From Filobasidium wieringae (Eukaryota > Basidiomycota > Tremellomycetes > Filobasidiales > Filobasidiaceae), in NCBI GenBank assembly GCA_001600055.1, contig BCIV01000001.1:1295774-1359773 (forward strand): 64,000 nt of DNA, written 5' to 3'. The position numbers and the translations under genes were made by a program. The notes beneath the pieces are model-generated. The model did not search any database, was not told the DNA's origin, and saw only the letters and a list, made by a program, of their open reading frames with translations. Positions 36,101-46,510 of the stretch are shown one piece after another (positions within the stretch are counted from its first letter, which is position 1; every line of letters starts with the position of its first letter).

Positions 36101-36593
36101 ACAGCAATCTCCAGATCCACACCTCTTGTAGAAGAAGATGGCTTATCAGCAAGATCAAGAGCCTGTCTCAAGATCTTAACTACTGATGGCGCGAAAAGAG
36201 CGATGTCTTGTTTACATTCTGAAAGAAGAGAACGGAGAATAGATAATGAGATGAGGAAGGATCTGCAAGCGAGTGAGAACGTGAGCGTATTCATTCGGGG
36301 GACTCGTGTCATACTCACATCCGACTCTTCACATTTCCTGTTGCGGCCTTTTTGGCTTCCGCAGTAGCTCTCGTTTCAAGCTCCTTGCCTAGATGATTAA
36401 GCTTTCCAGGTTTATTGCTGGCATAATAAGTCAATCTGGAGAGTTCTTGTGACAGCGGTTTATAAGCATCTTGGGAGGCTCTAAGATCTTCATTTGCTAC
36501 CGGAACGAGCTGTTTCGATGGTGGGTAACAATCTTGGAGCAGCCGGGCTTCCTCTGCCAGCTTGTTCACTCCACAGCAAGATAAGAGACCCAT
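33105..36593 (-). CDS. EFR3: Efr3-like plasma-membrane scaffold for phosphatidylinositol 4-kinase
   Basis: Efr3 anchors Ypp1 and the PI4-kinase Stt4 at the plasma membrane. The N-terminus MGLLSCCGVNKLAEEARLLQ contains Cys residues suitable for palmitoylation, followed by DCYPPSK and ELSRLTYYASNKPGKLNHLG, the ARM-like start block of the family. Helical repeats continue: DIALFAPSVVKILRQALDLA; VWKAEKLALTGFSPTEALTV; and LLLVPLVRCVSALGTNVYYV. The C-terminal half is long, disordered and Ser-rich. After a short exon (MHREDAK) the end reads EILNDIFKDRKARASPIATS, in frame over a final intron, matching the short C-terminal helix seen in Efr3. It ends 28 bp from the VPS52 stop on the other strand. Several internal exons between 35430 and 36300 are placed approximately. 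Confidence 0.82.
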
Positions 36594-36967
36594 GCTGAGA
36601 TGCTGCCGTGGGCTATAACGTTAGATCTAGTGATCTCGGATTGTTGTTTTGGGTATTGATTCAAGTATTGTATACCAGTCAAGCCAGACGTTAGCGGTCC
36701 TCTTGGGCTCGCGTTGAGCAAGAGGAAGGATATGCGTGAGGAGAGGCGGACAAGTTCTCACTAATTCATCCTATGAACGATGGGTATACGATCAAAGGGT
36801 CGATCAAAGGCGTAGACGGCTAAGGGTTGTGATCGAATGTTATTTATCATCTTGAAACGGTCCGGATATGCTCAAAGGCGTAGTTCATACGAGGAACCGG
36901 ACTTCTCGAGGGCGCGTCGCCTGAAATCGATGTCTTCGTCATAATCCGAAATCGAAACGATGTGTCG
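36594..36967. other. Divergent intergenic region, EFR3 / RWD protein
   Basis: Shared 5' region of two divergent genes. No gene or distinct motif seen. Confidence 0.35.
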
Positions 36968-37762
36968 ATGCATTTCGACAGCAGCACAAACAGCAATATG
37001 GACTTGGAACAAGAACTAGAACTCGTTCGAGCTTCATTGCTGCCGGAGGAGGAAATCGTTTTGATTTCGGATGAACACACGTTGAAAACTCTCGAAGTCC
37101 GAACGTCCTCCAGTTCTTACAAGGTTCATGTAGAGCAGCGTGATCATGACGGCCACTACAAATATCAAATCAAGTCAGATGGAATGAATCGTGAGGAAGC
37201 CCTGGGGTGGGAGAAATGGGTCAAGGAAATAGTTGAAGATAACCGGAAGGAAGCAGAACAGAGCGGATACCCCTTATATACCTTGATGACGGACCATTTC
37301 CTACCCCTTTTACAATCTACCTCGACAAAACCGGAACCTTTGGTCAAGAAACCCACGGAAGAGGATTCGTCGAACAAGAAACGGCAATACAAACCTGGAC
37401 ATATTCTGTTCTCCTCTCACCATCTGTTAGCGCCTTCCAAACGAAGAGATCTAGCCTCCCTGTCGTCACAATTAGATCTTGTGGGATTCGGCAAAGTCGG
37501 ATACCCTGGAATCATATTTGCCGAAGGAGACGTGGACAATCTCGAGGAGTTCGCTAGGGAAGTCAAAAGCTGGCAATGGCTAGCTCTGAGACTTCGGGTT
37601 CTTGAGGCAGACCCCAAGGCCAGTGCCAAAGAATGGGAGACCAGGAAAGGCGATTGGGGAGAATTGACCAAAGTTGGAGAAGCTGTAGAATGGTTGAAAA
37701 TGAAACAAAAGGATCACCTCCTGTTGGATGTAGGAATCGGATCCGGGGGACACAAGGCATGA
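36968..37762 (+). CDS. RWD domain / DUF1115 protein (RWDD2-like)
   Basis: Intronless frame. The N-terminal RWD domain (about residues 10-115: MDLEQELELVRASLLPEEEI, LVIS-type strands, SGYPLYTLMTDHFLPLL) is followed by the conserved HILFSSHHLLAPSKRRDLAS then LSSQLDLVGFGKVGYPGIIF and GDVDNLEEFAREVKSWQWLA, the RWDD2/DUF1115 block. Its molecular role is unknown; RWD domains often mediate protein contacts near E2 enzymes. Start at 36968; a second in-frame ATG at 36998 (MDLEQEL) fits typical members equally well. Downstream, another frame (37633-37959) contains GYGLLELDTDRIRQLDDAG and stays open past this stop, so a missed intron or a frame error near 37745 could give a different C-terminus. Convergent with ATG27. 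Confidence 0.8.
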   Translation: MHFDSSTNSNMDLEQELELVRASLLPEEEIVLISDEHTLKTLEVRTSSSSYKVHVEQRDHDGHYKYQIKSDGMNREEALGWEKWVKEIVEDNRKEAEQSGYPLYTLMTDHFLPLLQSTSTKPEPLVKKPTEEDSSNKKRQYKPGHILFSSHHLLAPSKRRDLASLSSQLDLVGFGKVGYPGIIFAEGDVDNLEEFAREVKSWQWLALRLRVLEADPKASAKEWETRKGDWGELTKVGEAVEWLKMKQKDHLLLDVGIGSGGHKA

Positions 37763-38126
37763 CAGGATACGGACTGTTAGAGCTGGATACCGACAGAATA
37801 CGACAGCTGGACGACGCAGGCGCACACTCAGACCTTGAGGAGAACATCACGCTGTTGTTGATGAAATGGGGCAGGAATAGTGCGTGGTTTTCGAGAATGC
37901 TCGAAGCTTTTGTGGAAGAGGGCGGAGACGTTGACGAGAACTCAGGCAAAAGACGATGACTTCCTGATACCGTTCAGTGAAGCTGTCCAAGCCAATTGTG
38001 AATATACTCTCATTCTGTATATCACAAAATCAAATATAGCATAACAAACCGAGGAACATTATCTAATTCATCCCGTCCCATACTTTCGCTACTGAATCCA
38101 AAGCAATCGGCTCTCTAAGACTTCCT
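37763..38126. other. Convergent intergenic region, RWD protein / ATG27
   Basis: 3' flanks of two convergent genes. The first 200 bp remain open in another frame (see the RWD entry) and could be coding C-terminal sequence. AT-rich sequence (about 38025-38065) is a plausible 3' processing zone. Confidence 0.35.
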
Positions 38127-39186
38127 TCAACCCAAAGACGTGTACCCTGAGCGCCTGGTCGATCCTCCCGAACCTGACCCCCTGATGTTCGAGGCCAAAT
38201 GGGAGAAGAGATCTCCAGCCATAGATGGTAGATCCATCCAAAAGTCCTTGTGCGGTAATAGGTCGACTCCGCGAGAGCCATATGTAGAATAGTTGTAGTA
38301 TATGCCTAAGAGATATGAAGTTTAGATGGCCTGTGAAGGGATTGATTGATATAGCAAGCATACTTACCAACTACAAAATAGATTAACAATCCGAAAAACG
38401 TGAACCAAAAGATGCCTTTAAAGAACGACCCAATGCCACCTCCCTTGGCCTTCTCTCCAGATTGTATAGGAGCATCCTCACTCCCATCGGAGGCTTTCGG
38501 GCAAGCATCTGGGGTGGACCACGATGCCGTGAGGATTCCATCGGAATACGACTCGAATACCGGTCCGTCAACCTTGGCCATCGGTGAACATCCTAGTCTC
38601 AACTTGAGGCTTTGCGGTACGCTGAGATATCTCGATTAGTCATGTGATCTCCCACCAAATCTGCGCATTGTCCGGACTCACCCAGCATATTTCGGTCCAT
38701 AAATAGTAATATCGACGCCTTCCTCGTTTTCACGGGCTTTGACATCGACATCATCTGCTGTCAAATCGCTTGGCCAGATGGGTATCACAGCCGTAACTCG
38801 AGAGGCCTCTGAAGAGGATTTCTTGTGGTTATAGAGGGTCAGACAGGCTTTGGTACCTTCCGGGCACTTTGAGAGATCATCAATCAGCAACGATGAAGTA
38901 TGGCCTTTTACGCACAGAGACAATTTACCTGGTCCTCTTCTGCAACATCGTTGTCTCGTTTCAATCCTTCATCCCCACACAACAAGAAACTCAACTTGGC
39001 CTCGTTTGTAGTCGGTGGTGTCTCCGTTGTTTTCGAGGTTTCAACTTGTCGGCCTAGAGGTGTGAGATCGAAATGTAGTTCGCTCGCCTTCTTTCCGGGA
39101 GGAGTCAGGTCCAATCGACAATCAAATGCAGAGACCGTCTGCAGCGTTAACAGCACCAATGTGAGTGCGAGTAGTCTGCTCTTCAT
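38127..39186 (-). CDS. ATG27: Autophagy-related protein 27 (type I membrane protein, MRH domain)
   Basis: Atg27 cycles between Golgi, endosome, vacuole and pre-autophagosomal structure and supports Atg9 vesicle movement. Signal peptide MKSRLLALTLVLLTLQTVSA, then FDCRLDLTPPGKKASELHFD with the family's early Cys, LSFLLCGDEGLKRD, CPEGTKACLTLYNHK, LRLGCSPMAKVDGPVFESYS and an MRH-type Cys pattern (luminal). One membrane segment: SFFKGIFWFTFFGLLIYFVV. The cytosolic tail reads GIYYNYSTYGSRGVDLLPHK then DFWMDLPSMAGDLFSHL and RRSGYTSLG; YYNY-YG-G-DL-PH-DFW is the diagnostic Atg27 tail motif, and the terminal Tyr-based YTSL sequence fits the sorting signal. Reading the tail correctly requires the frame other than the longest one in this stretch. 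ATG at 39201 is an alternative start five codons up. Confidence 0.87.
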
Positions 39187-39448
39187 CTTGATATGTGGCA
39201 TGTCTAAGGTGAAACGGAGGAGAACTACAAGGTCCTGCTAAATTTCAACTTTCGACGACAAGCTGTTGAAACGTAACTGACGCGTTCATACTCATTCCGG
39301 ATATATATTTCTCTAGATCACTAGGGCTACAAAGTATTACATCTCGATTCCCCTCATGCGAGAACCGAAAGTATCGGGGCCTCGCAGGCCATTCGTAGGT
39401 AGGAAGAGGGAGCATGGAATTAATATGATTCCGAATCCCATTCGCATA

Positions 39449-41677
39449 TCATAGCAATCTTCCTGAACCGCTTCGATTGAGCGCTCCGTTCTTCGTCTCG
39501 GTCATCTCGACCATTTCTGCATCCGGCTGCATGTCAAAAGCCCTGGTTCCACCCAAACTCCTGTTTCGGTCGAGATCCGCTCCGTCTGATTTCCCAGAAA
39601 GGAAGGTCGCAGCTCCAGAAGAGGGATTACGAGTAACTCCAGCTCCTCCTGGTCCATATACGCCTGTGTCTGCATAGGACATGCTTGTTCCGGGGACAGG
39701 TGGCGACTGGTCATGGTAGTACGGGGTAGCATCGTGAAGAGAGTGGGCTTGTGATACCGGATAGTTGGAGTAGTCATCATAATCGTCCTCGGCGAGGTCG
39801 ATTCTGCTCCTCTCCTATATTCCGAACTGATCAGCGGTACTGCAAGAAGCAACGATCTACTGTGCATACCATTGCATTGGTCTCGAACCCATGACCACCA
39901 GTAGGTTTGGCAGGTAAGGGTAGGTTCATAGAAGATTCACCGTGTCGGTTTAGTTCAGGCCTAAGACAGATAAACATCTAGTAAGCTGGATGCCGGTTCG
40001 AAAGCAAGTTGATCCGTGTTGCCTACCACTTGATACCGTCAGCTATCAGGACTCAGAGGTCAGTTCGACAGAAGGAAATACGGAAGAATCGGTATATCGT
40101 CGACTCACCATCGTCGTCATCGAAGCTAGCAAATCGCTTCTGCTTCATTTTCCAGATAATGAAGAGAATCAACCCCAAGACACCTACACCGCCTACCACA
40201 CTGATTCCGACAATCGCTCCAGTTGATAATGGAGAACTATCCTTTTCGTCCTTTGCTGCCGTGCTGGTACCGTTGGACGATCCCGACGAAGCAGTCTCCA
40301 AAACAGTAGCATAGGAGGTTCCGCTAGGGTTAGTGCCCGAAGATGCGGCAGATAAGGTTTCCACCTGGGTGACATAGATGACCGATCCTTGAGCGTCAGT
40401 AGAAGTATGACTGTACATACCAAGAAAGGATCGAGGTCAGTAAAGGAGCTTTGATTGCGATGATCGCCAGGATATCGTATGGGAAGGAAAGCGTAGAGAA
40501 CCTGAATGTGACTATAGTACTCGACGCGCTTGTCAAAGTAGGAGATGTGGACTGAGACGTAGAAGTGTAATTTGAGGTAGCGGAAGAAGAGGAGCTCATT
40601 GAGCTAGTCTGAGCAGAAGACCGTATGAGGGTAACCTTCCTCGTTCTATGTTTTCGATGTGCCCAAAGATGTGCAAAGCCCCATGGGAAGCCGTTTTGCA
40701 GCCATTCAGTCGTGATGTTTTCCACCATTCAAGCAGATTCGAGCGTGATAGCACAGGTCGATCCAGCACGGACCAGGGGAACAAGAAGTAGAGGGGCGAT
40801 ATATAGAAAGGGGGAGGGAAGGGATCAATCATAGGGAGAGAGAGGAAAGAACGGGAGTCTCGAGAGGAGAAGAGAGCCACGACACAACAAAACAAAGACA
40901 CCAGAAAACTGTACGTACGTTGCTGAAGTTAAAGCCGGCGCTAAGCTGGAAGCTCCGCTTGAGACAACATTGCTTGTGCCAGTCGAGACGATAACTACGT
41001 TGTAAAAGAAGCCAAATCTCAACTGGAATCCTTCCCCCGAACAGATGCCAAAACTCACCAGAAGCAGAGGAGACCGATCCGGCTTGGGTGGTCTGTGTGT
41101 CCCGCGTCTGCGAAACCTGAGTCATCGCCGCATCGCTCGTCACAGCCACCGAGGACGAAACATCCGCAGCGGAGGTAGTGACAGGTGCAGCGGAAGTGAC
41201 CGGAACAGCAGCACTAGTAGTGACGGGTGAGGCCTGAGTAGGGGTAGTCCTTGCTGTAGTTACTACTGGTGCGGCTGAAGTGCTAGTTGCAGCGGCCGAG
41301 GTAGTTGAGGGGGCTACAGCAGACGAAGTGACAGGTACAGCACTCGTAGCAACGCCTCTTGTCTGCGGGTAGAGATGAACATTTTTTCAGTCAAAGCAAG
41401 CAAGGTTGGGGAATTATATACGGCAATAACGTACAGTAGAGTCTTCTTCATCGGGTGTTCCAATCGAGACCAGCTGTCTCTCCTCAAACCGACGCTTATC
41501 CTCCATGTTCATGAAAATGCTGCCAGCCCTTTGCTCTAATCCGAGATTCAAGTTGAGCCTACGAGCGATGGCTTCGTGGTCGTGATGATGACGAGCATTG
41601 TCCCTGGCGGTTACACTTGCAGTGCTGAGCGCAAGCACGCTGATGAGGATAGATAGGGAGGTGTTAGAAGCCCTCAT
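39449..41677 (-). CDS. Ser/Thr-rich single-pass membrane protein (Skg6/Mid2-like sensor)
   Basis: N-terminus: signal peptide (MRASNTSLSILISVLALSTA), then a His/Arg patch (RDNARHHHDHEAIARRLN). After an intron comes a long Ser/Thr/Ala/Val mucin-like ectodomain, expected to be O-mannosylated. Near the middle is VIYVTQVETLSAASSGTNPS, then STGAIVGISVVGGVGVLGLI with LFIIWKMKQKR, one TM with a basic stop-transfer tail, the Skg6/Mid2 type. The cytosolic tail is disordered: acidic FASFDDDD, YSNYP, GVYGPGGAGVTRNPSSG, ending RSGSGRLL. The layout resembles wall-stress sensors of the Wsc/Mid2 kind but no WSC Cys domain is visible, so the function is inferred. Several introns; inner borders in the Ser/Thr part are approximate. 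Confidence 0.7.
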
Positions 41678-43178
41678 TTCGAATCGAGGAAAGATTGACG
41701 ATGTGTTGAGTGAAAGGTGTATGCAGCGATCAGATGTCTGGTGAATTTTTGCGTTTTGCGAGTCTCCAAATGAGCGTCGTTGTCGACCTCGTCGATCAAA
41801 GGGGTTCAGTTTTCAGCACTAGTGCTAAATGAGCTTATTCGTCTGCTTGTTGGAAAGGGTTGAAATGGGAAGAGGAAGTCGTTGATTCTCTTGCCAACGA
41901 TTACTGGATGGCTTTGAGTTTGATGGAAGCTTCTTGGTTTGATGTCTATCGGAAGTGATTTCGTTTGCTATATTTGATCCGAGAGATGTGTTGTGCTGCG
42001 TGTCCTAAGCCAGCTCAGGAAGTGAGTCGTCAGGCGAAAGAAAGCCGATTGTAAGTTTGAAATGAGTGTGTTGTGGTTTCCAGTTGGTGAGATGATGAGT
42101 GCCAAAGTTGATGGCGAGTGCGACGACGAGAAAGCTGTTGCCTGTTGTTGAGATGGTTGTTTGTGATGCGAGTGGGATCCGACTGCGGGGAAACGCACAA
42201 AGAAGGGCGCGAGTGACAGATCTTTTTACGTTACGAAAACACGCGAGGCACAACCGGTTCGGCAGTTTTACTCCGTCAGCGTCAGAGTTGGGGTATCTTC
42301 CAGCTCTTCCAGGTCGACTAAATAAAGTCTGAAGGCAGTGTCCGTGATGCCTACGTCAATCTAGTGAGCAATGCCATTGAGGAAGTATACGGTTCCTATC
42401 GTACGCTGTTTATGGTAACGTCGATACGATTGGATACACTACGACCTCCTTTATTGTTCTCAAGGGAACGCGGAAATACCCTTGAAACGCTTGACAAGAA
42501 GACTTGGCGTTTCAACTTTCGACTTCTGGCGTTGTCGCTCTCATCGTACTTCGTTACTCTCACTGGCGCATTCGAAAAAGATCGTGTATGTCCACCGTGC
42601 TCAAATCATGATCAAATGGTGAGCCATGCTAATCTGCTTTGTATCGGCGCAAAAGCAATACAATAGCCCGGAATCGAACCGAGTGCTAGCCGATGGCAAC
42701 CCTGTTGACTTCCCTTATCTCCCTGATCTCCCTATCATTATTGATGACCAGCTCCTAGGCACCTTAGGCAAATGATGTCAATCGAGCCTCGAGCTTCGAG
42801 CCTTCTCACTCTTGAGGAACCGAGGAACCGAGTTAATTTGAACGATTATAGCTCCGTTGTGGTCTTCGAAAGCTTCCAAGGGGATCATCTCAGCTTAAAA
42901 CGCGTCTTTTCTTCGATTCCATGTCTCATCACCAGTATTTTTGGCGATCTGCTGTACTTTGGATGCACCTGGTCAGCAGACTCGATCTTGTGGTTCAGAT
43001 CCACCGATCCTCGTTGGCACAGCTGATCACATCTATGACTCACTGCGACTTGAACTTAAGACAAAGCTTCGCCATCCACACTTAGACATCTCTGCCCATT
43101 TGTACGACCTCCTTCGTTCATCCACCTCAGCCTATACTTGAACCACCCGTCCTGAAAACCTGATCATTGAGTTATAAT
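41678..43178. other. 1.5-kb intergenic region with one tRNA-like patch
   Basis: The longest gap in the window. No plausible gene frame. On the minus strand near 42667-42693 a GGTTCGATTCC word with flanking bases CTCGG/CCGGG matches a tRNA T-arm and polymerase III B box, but I could not find a matching acceptor stem, D arm or anticodon arm (see findings). The remainder is the upstream regions of the sensor gene and of the orphan gene at 43179. Confidence 0.4.
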
Positions 43179-44507
43179 ATGCCTCCCCAAGAAGAAGTAG
43201 GTTCGACCATCTGACGAGCCTGATTGTTTATCACTAACGGACGTTTCCCGCGCCAGTCTAGCATTCTCGGTTACCAGGCTCATACGAAAGTAAGCGGTCC
43301 CGCGGAGAATTTTGCAAGATAAATGAGCAGTAGAGCAGATCGACTGTATGTATCCTGTTACAGGCGGGCAAATGGGCCATCGATCGATTGGCTAAAACCA
43401 AGAAGGTTCAACGCTTGAATAACCAATTCGGGAGCGATACGATTGTCAATAAGGCTATGACTCGTCTAGGAAGTCGCAAGGCTCCTCTCGGACAGACCAT
43501 CAGCTATGAACCAGAAGCCGTGAAGTATAATGTAAGAATGCTTCTCACCCTAGTTGCGAAACACAGAAAATGACGGTACGCGGGTTTCCACTACCAGCAC
43601 ATCACACCGTGCGAGGATCAATTCGAGAAGTTAAAGATGTCGGAGACCGATCAGATACAGGTACGTCACCCCCTTCGGCGCTTCCTGAGTGACTGAAGAC
43701 AAGTCTAATGACCTGCTGTGCTCTCTTGATAGCCTATCACTCCCTATCAAGTCCAGTATGAAACACGCGCGAAACAGGCCCTTAAGGTGGATGATGGGGC
43801 GGACGAAGCCCCGAGCTACGAGACGGAACTGAAGCGCATGGAAACTCGGTTGAAGCGAACTGCGAGCGAGAGGAACAATGCGATCGATACTGGCAACGGC
43901 AAGTCTGAAAAGGATGCCGACGAGATGGTAAGTTCAAGTGAAGCGATTCATATGTCTCCACCATGGAGCTGATGTTTCGACTGGGCCATAGATAGTCAGC
44001 CATCTCAAAGAGACGGGCGCGCTTTCTTCACCCAAAGGAAAGGCGGAAGCCGACCAACTCGCCCTCAAATACTTTAAAGAAGATCGTGCCGGCAAGGACA
44101 AAATATTGGTGCTGCTACTCAAGAAGGTAGTAGCTCACGGCCTCATGAAGGTTATCATCGGAGGGAGTCTAGCCCTCTTGGCTACGGGGATAATCACCGG
44201 GTCTGGCAGTGACATCATCGTCAAAGGGCCCAATGGCGAGATATTGGACAACGGGACGATGTTGACTAACCCGGATGGAACTGAGACCATGTATTGGGAT
44301 AGTCCCGACGACGGCGACCTCACCTTCGATCATAGCGCAGTCCTCACCCAAGACCCTTACAACCCTGATCATTACACTTATGACCAGGTGCAGGATGTCA
44401 GTAGCAGCGATCTACTTTCGGAAGCGGGCACGCAAGTGGGAGTTCAAGCGGACAGTCTTGTCGACCACGTCAGCAATGCCATTGAATCCATTTTTGGCTG
44501 GCTTTGA
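43179..44507 (+). CDS. Hypothetical protein with one predicted TM segment
   Basis: No family recognised. Exons join from MPPQEE through SSILGYQAHTK (short exon), AGKWAIDRLAKTKKVQRLNN and onward, then HITPCEDQFEKLKMSETDQI, PITPYQVQYETRAKQALKVD, and a final exon ending SNAIESIFGWL. The joins keep phase with GT/AG signals; several exons are short (about 27-70 nt). A hydrophobic segment VVAHGLMKVIIGGSLALLAT with a Gly-rich flank (GIITGSGSD) is the only clear membrane element, followed by an acidic/polar tail. The protein is Lys/Arg-rich before that and acidic after it. Two adjacent exons both start with an ITP..Q(F/Y)E pattern, which may be an internal duplication. Lies alone between divergent/convergent neighbours; no operon-like hint. 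Confidence 0.55.
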
Positions 44508-44895
44508 TCAGCCTGTCCAGTTATCCTATCTTCCCAGATGACTTGTGCGCAAAACAATCCGTTTAACATGTAACAATTACCTATTACGAGCTTTCTAAAA
44601 TGTGCTATAGCCATGCCTGAATCGATCACACCTTACGTAAGACCTAAAACCGTGTCGTTGTTGTTGCTACCAGTGCACGTATGCTACAAGCCAAATCCCA
44701 TGTTCAACCTGGGTATGGTCACATTATCGGCATAGCTGACAAGAAGGGTGCAGCGACAACACATATTGGTTGTAGCAAACTGTTAAAGCCATGCCGACCA
44801 AACTTGTCTGTTTGATTGATGCAATTGAGGTATTATGTCCGGACCCATGATATTTGACAGACGTTACAGGTATTTGCTATGCATTGATCACAGAT
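44508..44895. other. Convergent intergenic region
   Basis: 3' flanks of the orphan gene (+) and the two-TM gene (-). No gene or RNA seen; AACATGTAACAATTACC-type AT-rich words near 44565 suit 3' processing. Confidence 0.35.
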
Positions 44896-46048
44896 TTATC
44901 GCCATTTTCCCACCTCAAAGCCATCCTCTCGACCGTTCTGGCTCCCCGCGTTGCGCTCCTTTTCAACCAGCATCTCAAATTCCCTCTTTTCTCTCTCCCT
45001 CTCCCTATCGCGCTCCTGAACGGTTCCAGCAAGCCCATAGATCTCACCCTTGCTTCCAAGATCGCCGGCTTTCGAACCTAGCGTGTCGATCTTGATATCG
45101 AGATCCTGCGAAGACAAGTTGGTGGGTTGTCCAAATGATTGTCGAGAATCGGGAGCAGCCCTGGAGTCTGACATGGGGGCGTTTGCGTGAGAGCTAGATG
45201 AGAAGGGGGAGGAAGATGGCCGCGCGGAGCGGTCGGAGGGACGATCCGGGGATCCAACATTAGGCGTTTCGCCTGCTCGAATACGTTCCCAGGTCGAAGA
45301 TGTTGCTCCTCGAATGCCCGGGGCTAATCAATATTCACGAGTTAGCGATCTGACCGTCCTTATGGCGATCTTTCTGCTCACCTCCACCTTGTACATATTG
45401 GTTTTCCCTTTCCAACTCCTGACGTTTTTCGTTCGCTTCGGCATCCCAAACTCCACCCCCTTGCTTGTCGTAACTCGACATTGCTACACCCTGCAAATCA
45501 TCTGACATTCGAGACCCGCTCGAACTGGCTCCATCGTCATATATGCTTCCAGGCGATGTGCGCGCGAGGTCACGGGGATTTCTTGAAATACCGGTCATCC
45601 TCTGTTCTTCGCTGATTCTCTTGGATTCTTGCATGACGTCTTCAAAGACCTTCATCTTCCTATGGACAAACGAAACAGCTTGAAGATCAGCGGCAGTCTT
45701 CAATGTGTGTGCGGAGCCATGAACTGACCTCTGACTATCCGTCATGTGGTTGTTCACCTCAAGGGCAGCGGCGGCTCCACCAATTGTGAACCCAAGGAAA
45801 CTTCCAGTAGTCGTCACGAACCAAGTACCAAGTAACCTCGTTCCAAGTGCTAGTCGAGGCGTCCTCCTCTTCAAGCTGTACCAAACGGGAATTCCAGCTC
45901 CAGCGCCTAGCGTAGCCGACAGTATCATCCATCTATAACCTCGTTTAAGTATATCGACATCGTTCTGGGTAATTTCTCCTCGACGGATTCTTTGCTCAAT
46001 CAAGGCTTGTGTGCTAGGTAGATCGAGTGGTCCACCGGGCATAGACAT
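44896..46048 (-). CDS. Hypothetical membrane protein with two hydrophobic segments
   Basis: Begins MSMPGGPLDLPSTQALIEQR, then RGYRWMILSATLGAGAGIPV and LLGTWFVTTTGSFLGFTIGG, two Gly-rich hydrophobic segments separated by a basic loop (YSLKRRTPRLALG). A short exon change follows (DSQR|KMKVFEDVMQESKRISE), then a Ser/Arg region, and after another intron (VQGG|APGIRGATSSTWERIRAG) a C-terminal part with an Arg/Glu helix (RDREREREKREFEMLVEKER) ending KVG-type KW R. Two Gly-rich TM hairpins with a soluble coiled-coil tail look like a small organelle (mitochondrial or ER) membrane protein; that is inference. No family recognised with certainty. Confidence 0.6.
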
Positions 46049-46510
46049 TGTGGAAGGTCTTCTAGCGTTTCAAACTGTATCGAAGGTCGCAGAGGCGGAG
46101 GGTGTAATCGAGTTGAAGGTGTGACCAGTATTCTGGGCTGCTATGAATCGATCGATGGCAGCCTCAAGACCTTGAGCTTGGTCCGGTTATGGCGATCGCT
46201 TTGCTGATACGTCATCTCGCTCGATCAACACCGACCAGAAGCGCAGATTCCCGTCGCGCTTGTCAGTATATACCTGAATAAGGGCTTCCGGGCTTCCAGT
46301 AATCAGTCACAAGCAGATAGGATGATCCTGTAAATAACCAGTCACACGATTCTGAACATTGCTGTAACGTATGCATCGTCTTAATACAACGGTTCCCATG
46401 TGAACCCTTCCTTGGTAACTACGAATTATAGGGACATCAAAGCGCCCTGAGACGCATTATGTGGAGTATATAATTCCCCTTTTTGAGTTATCCTCAGCCA
46501 TCCTACGAGC
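46049..46510. other. Intergenic region, two-TM gene 5' side / CNT 3' side
   Basis: About 460 bp between two minus-strand genes. TATATAATTCCCC (about 46468-46480) is an AT-rich word near the CNT 3' end. Nothing else supported. Confidence 0.35.
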
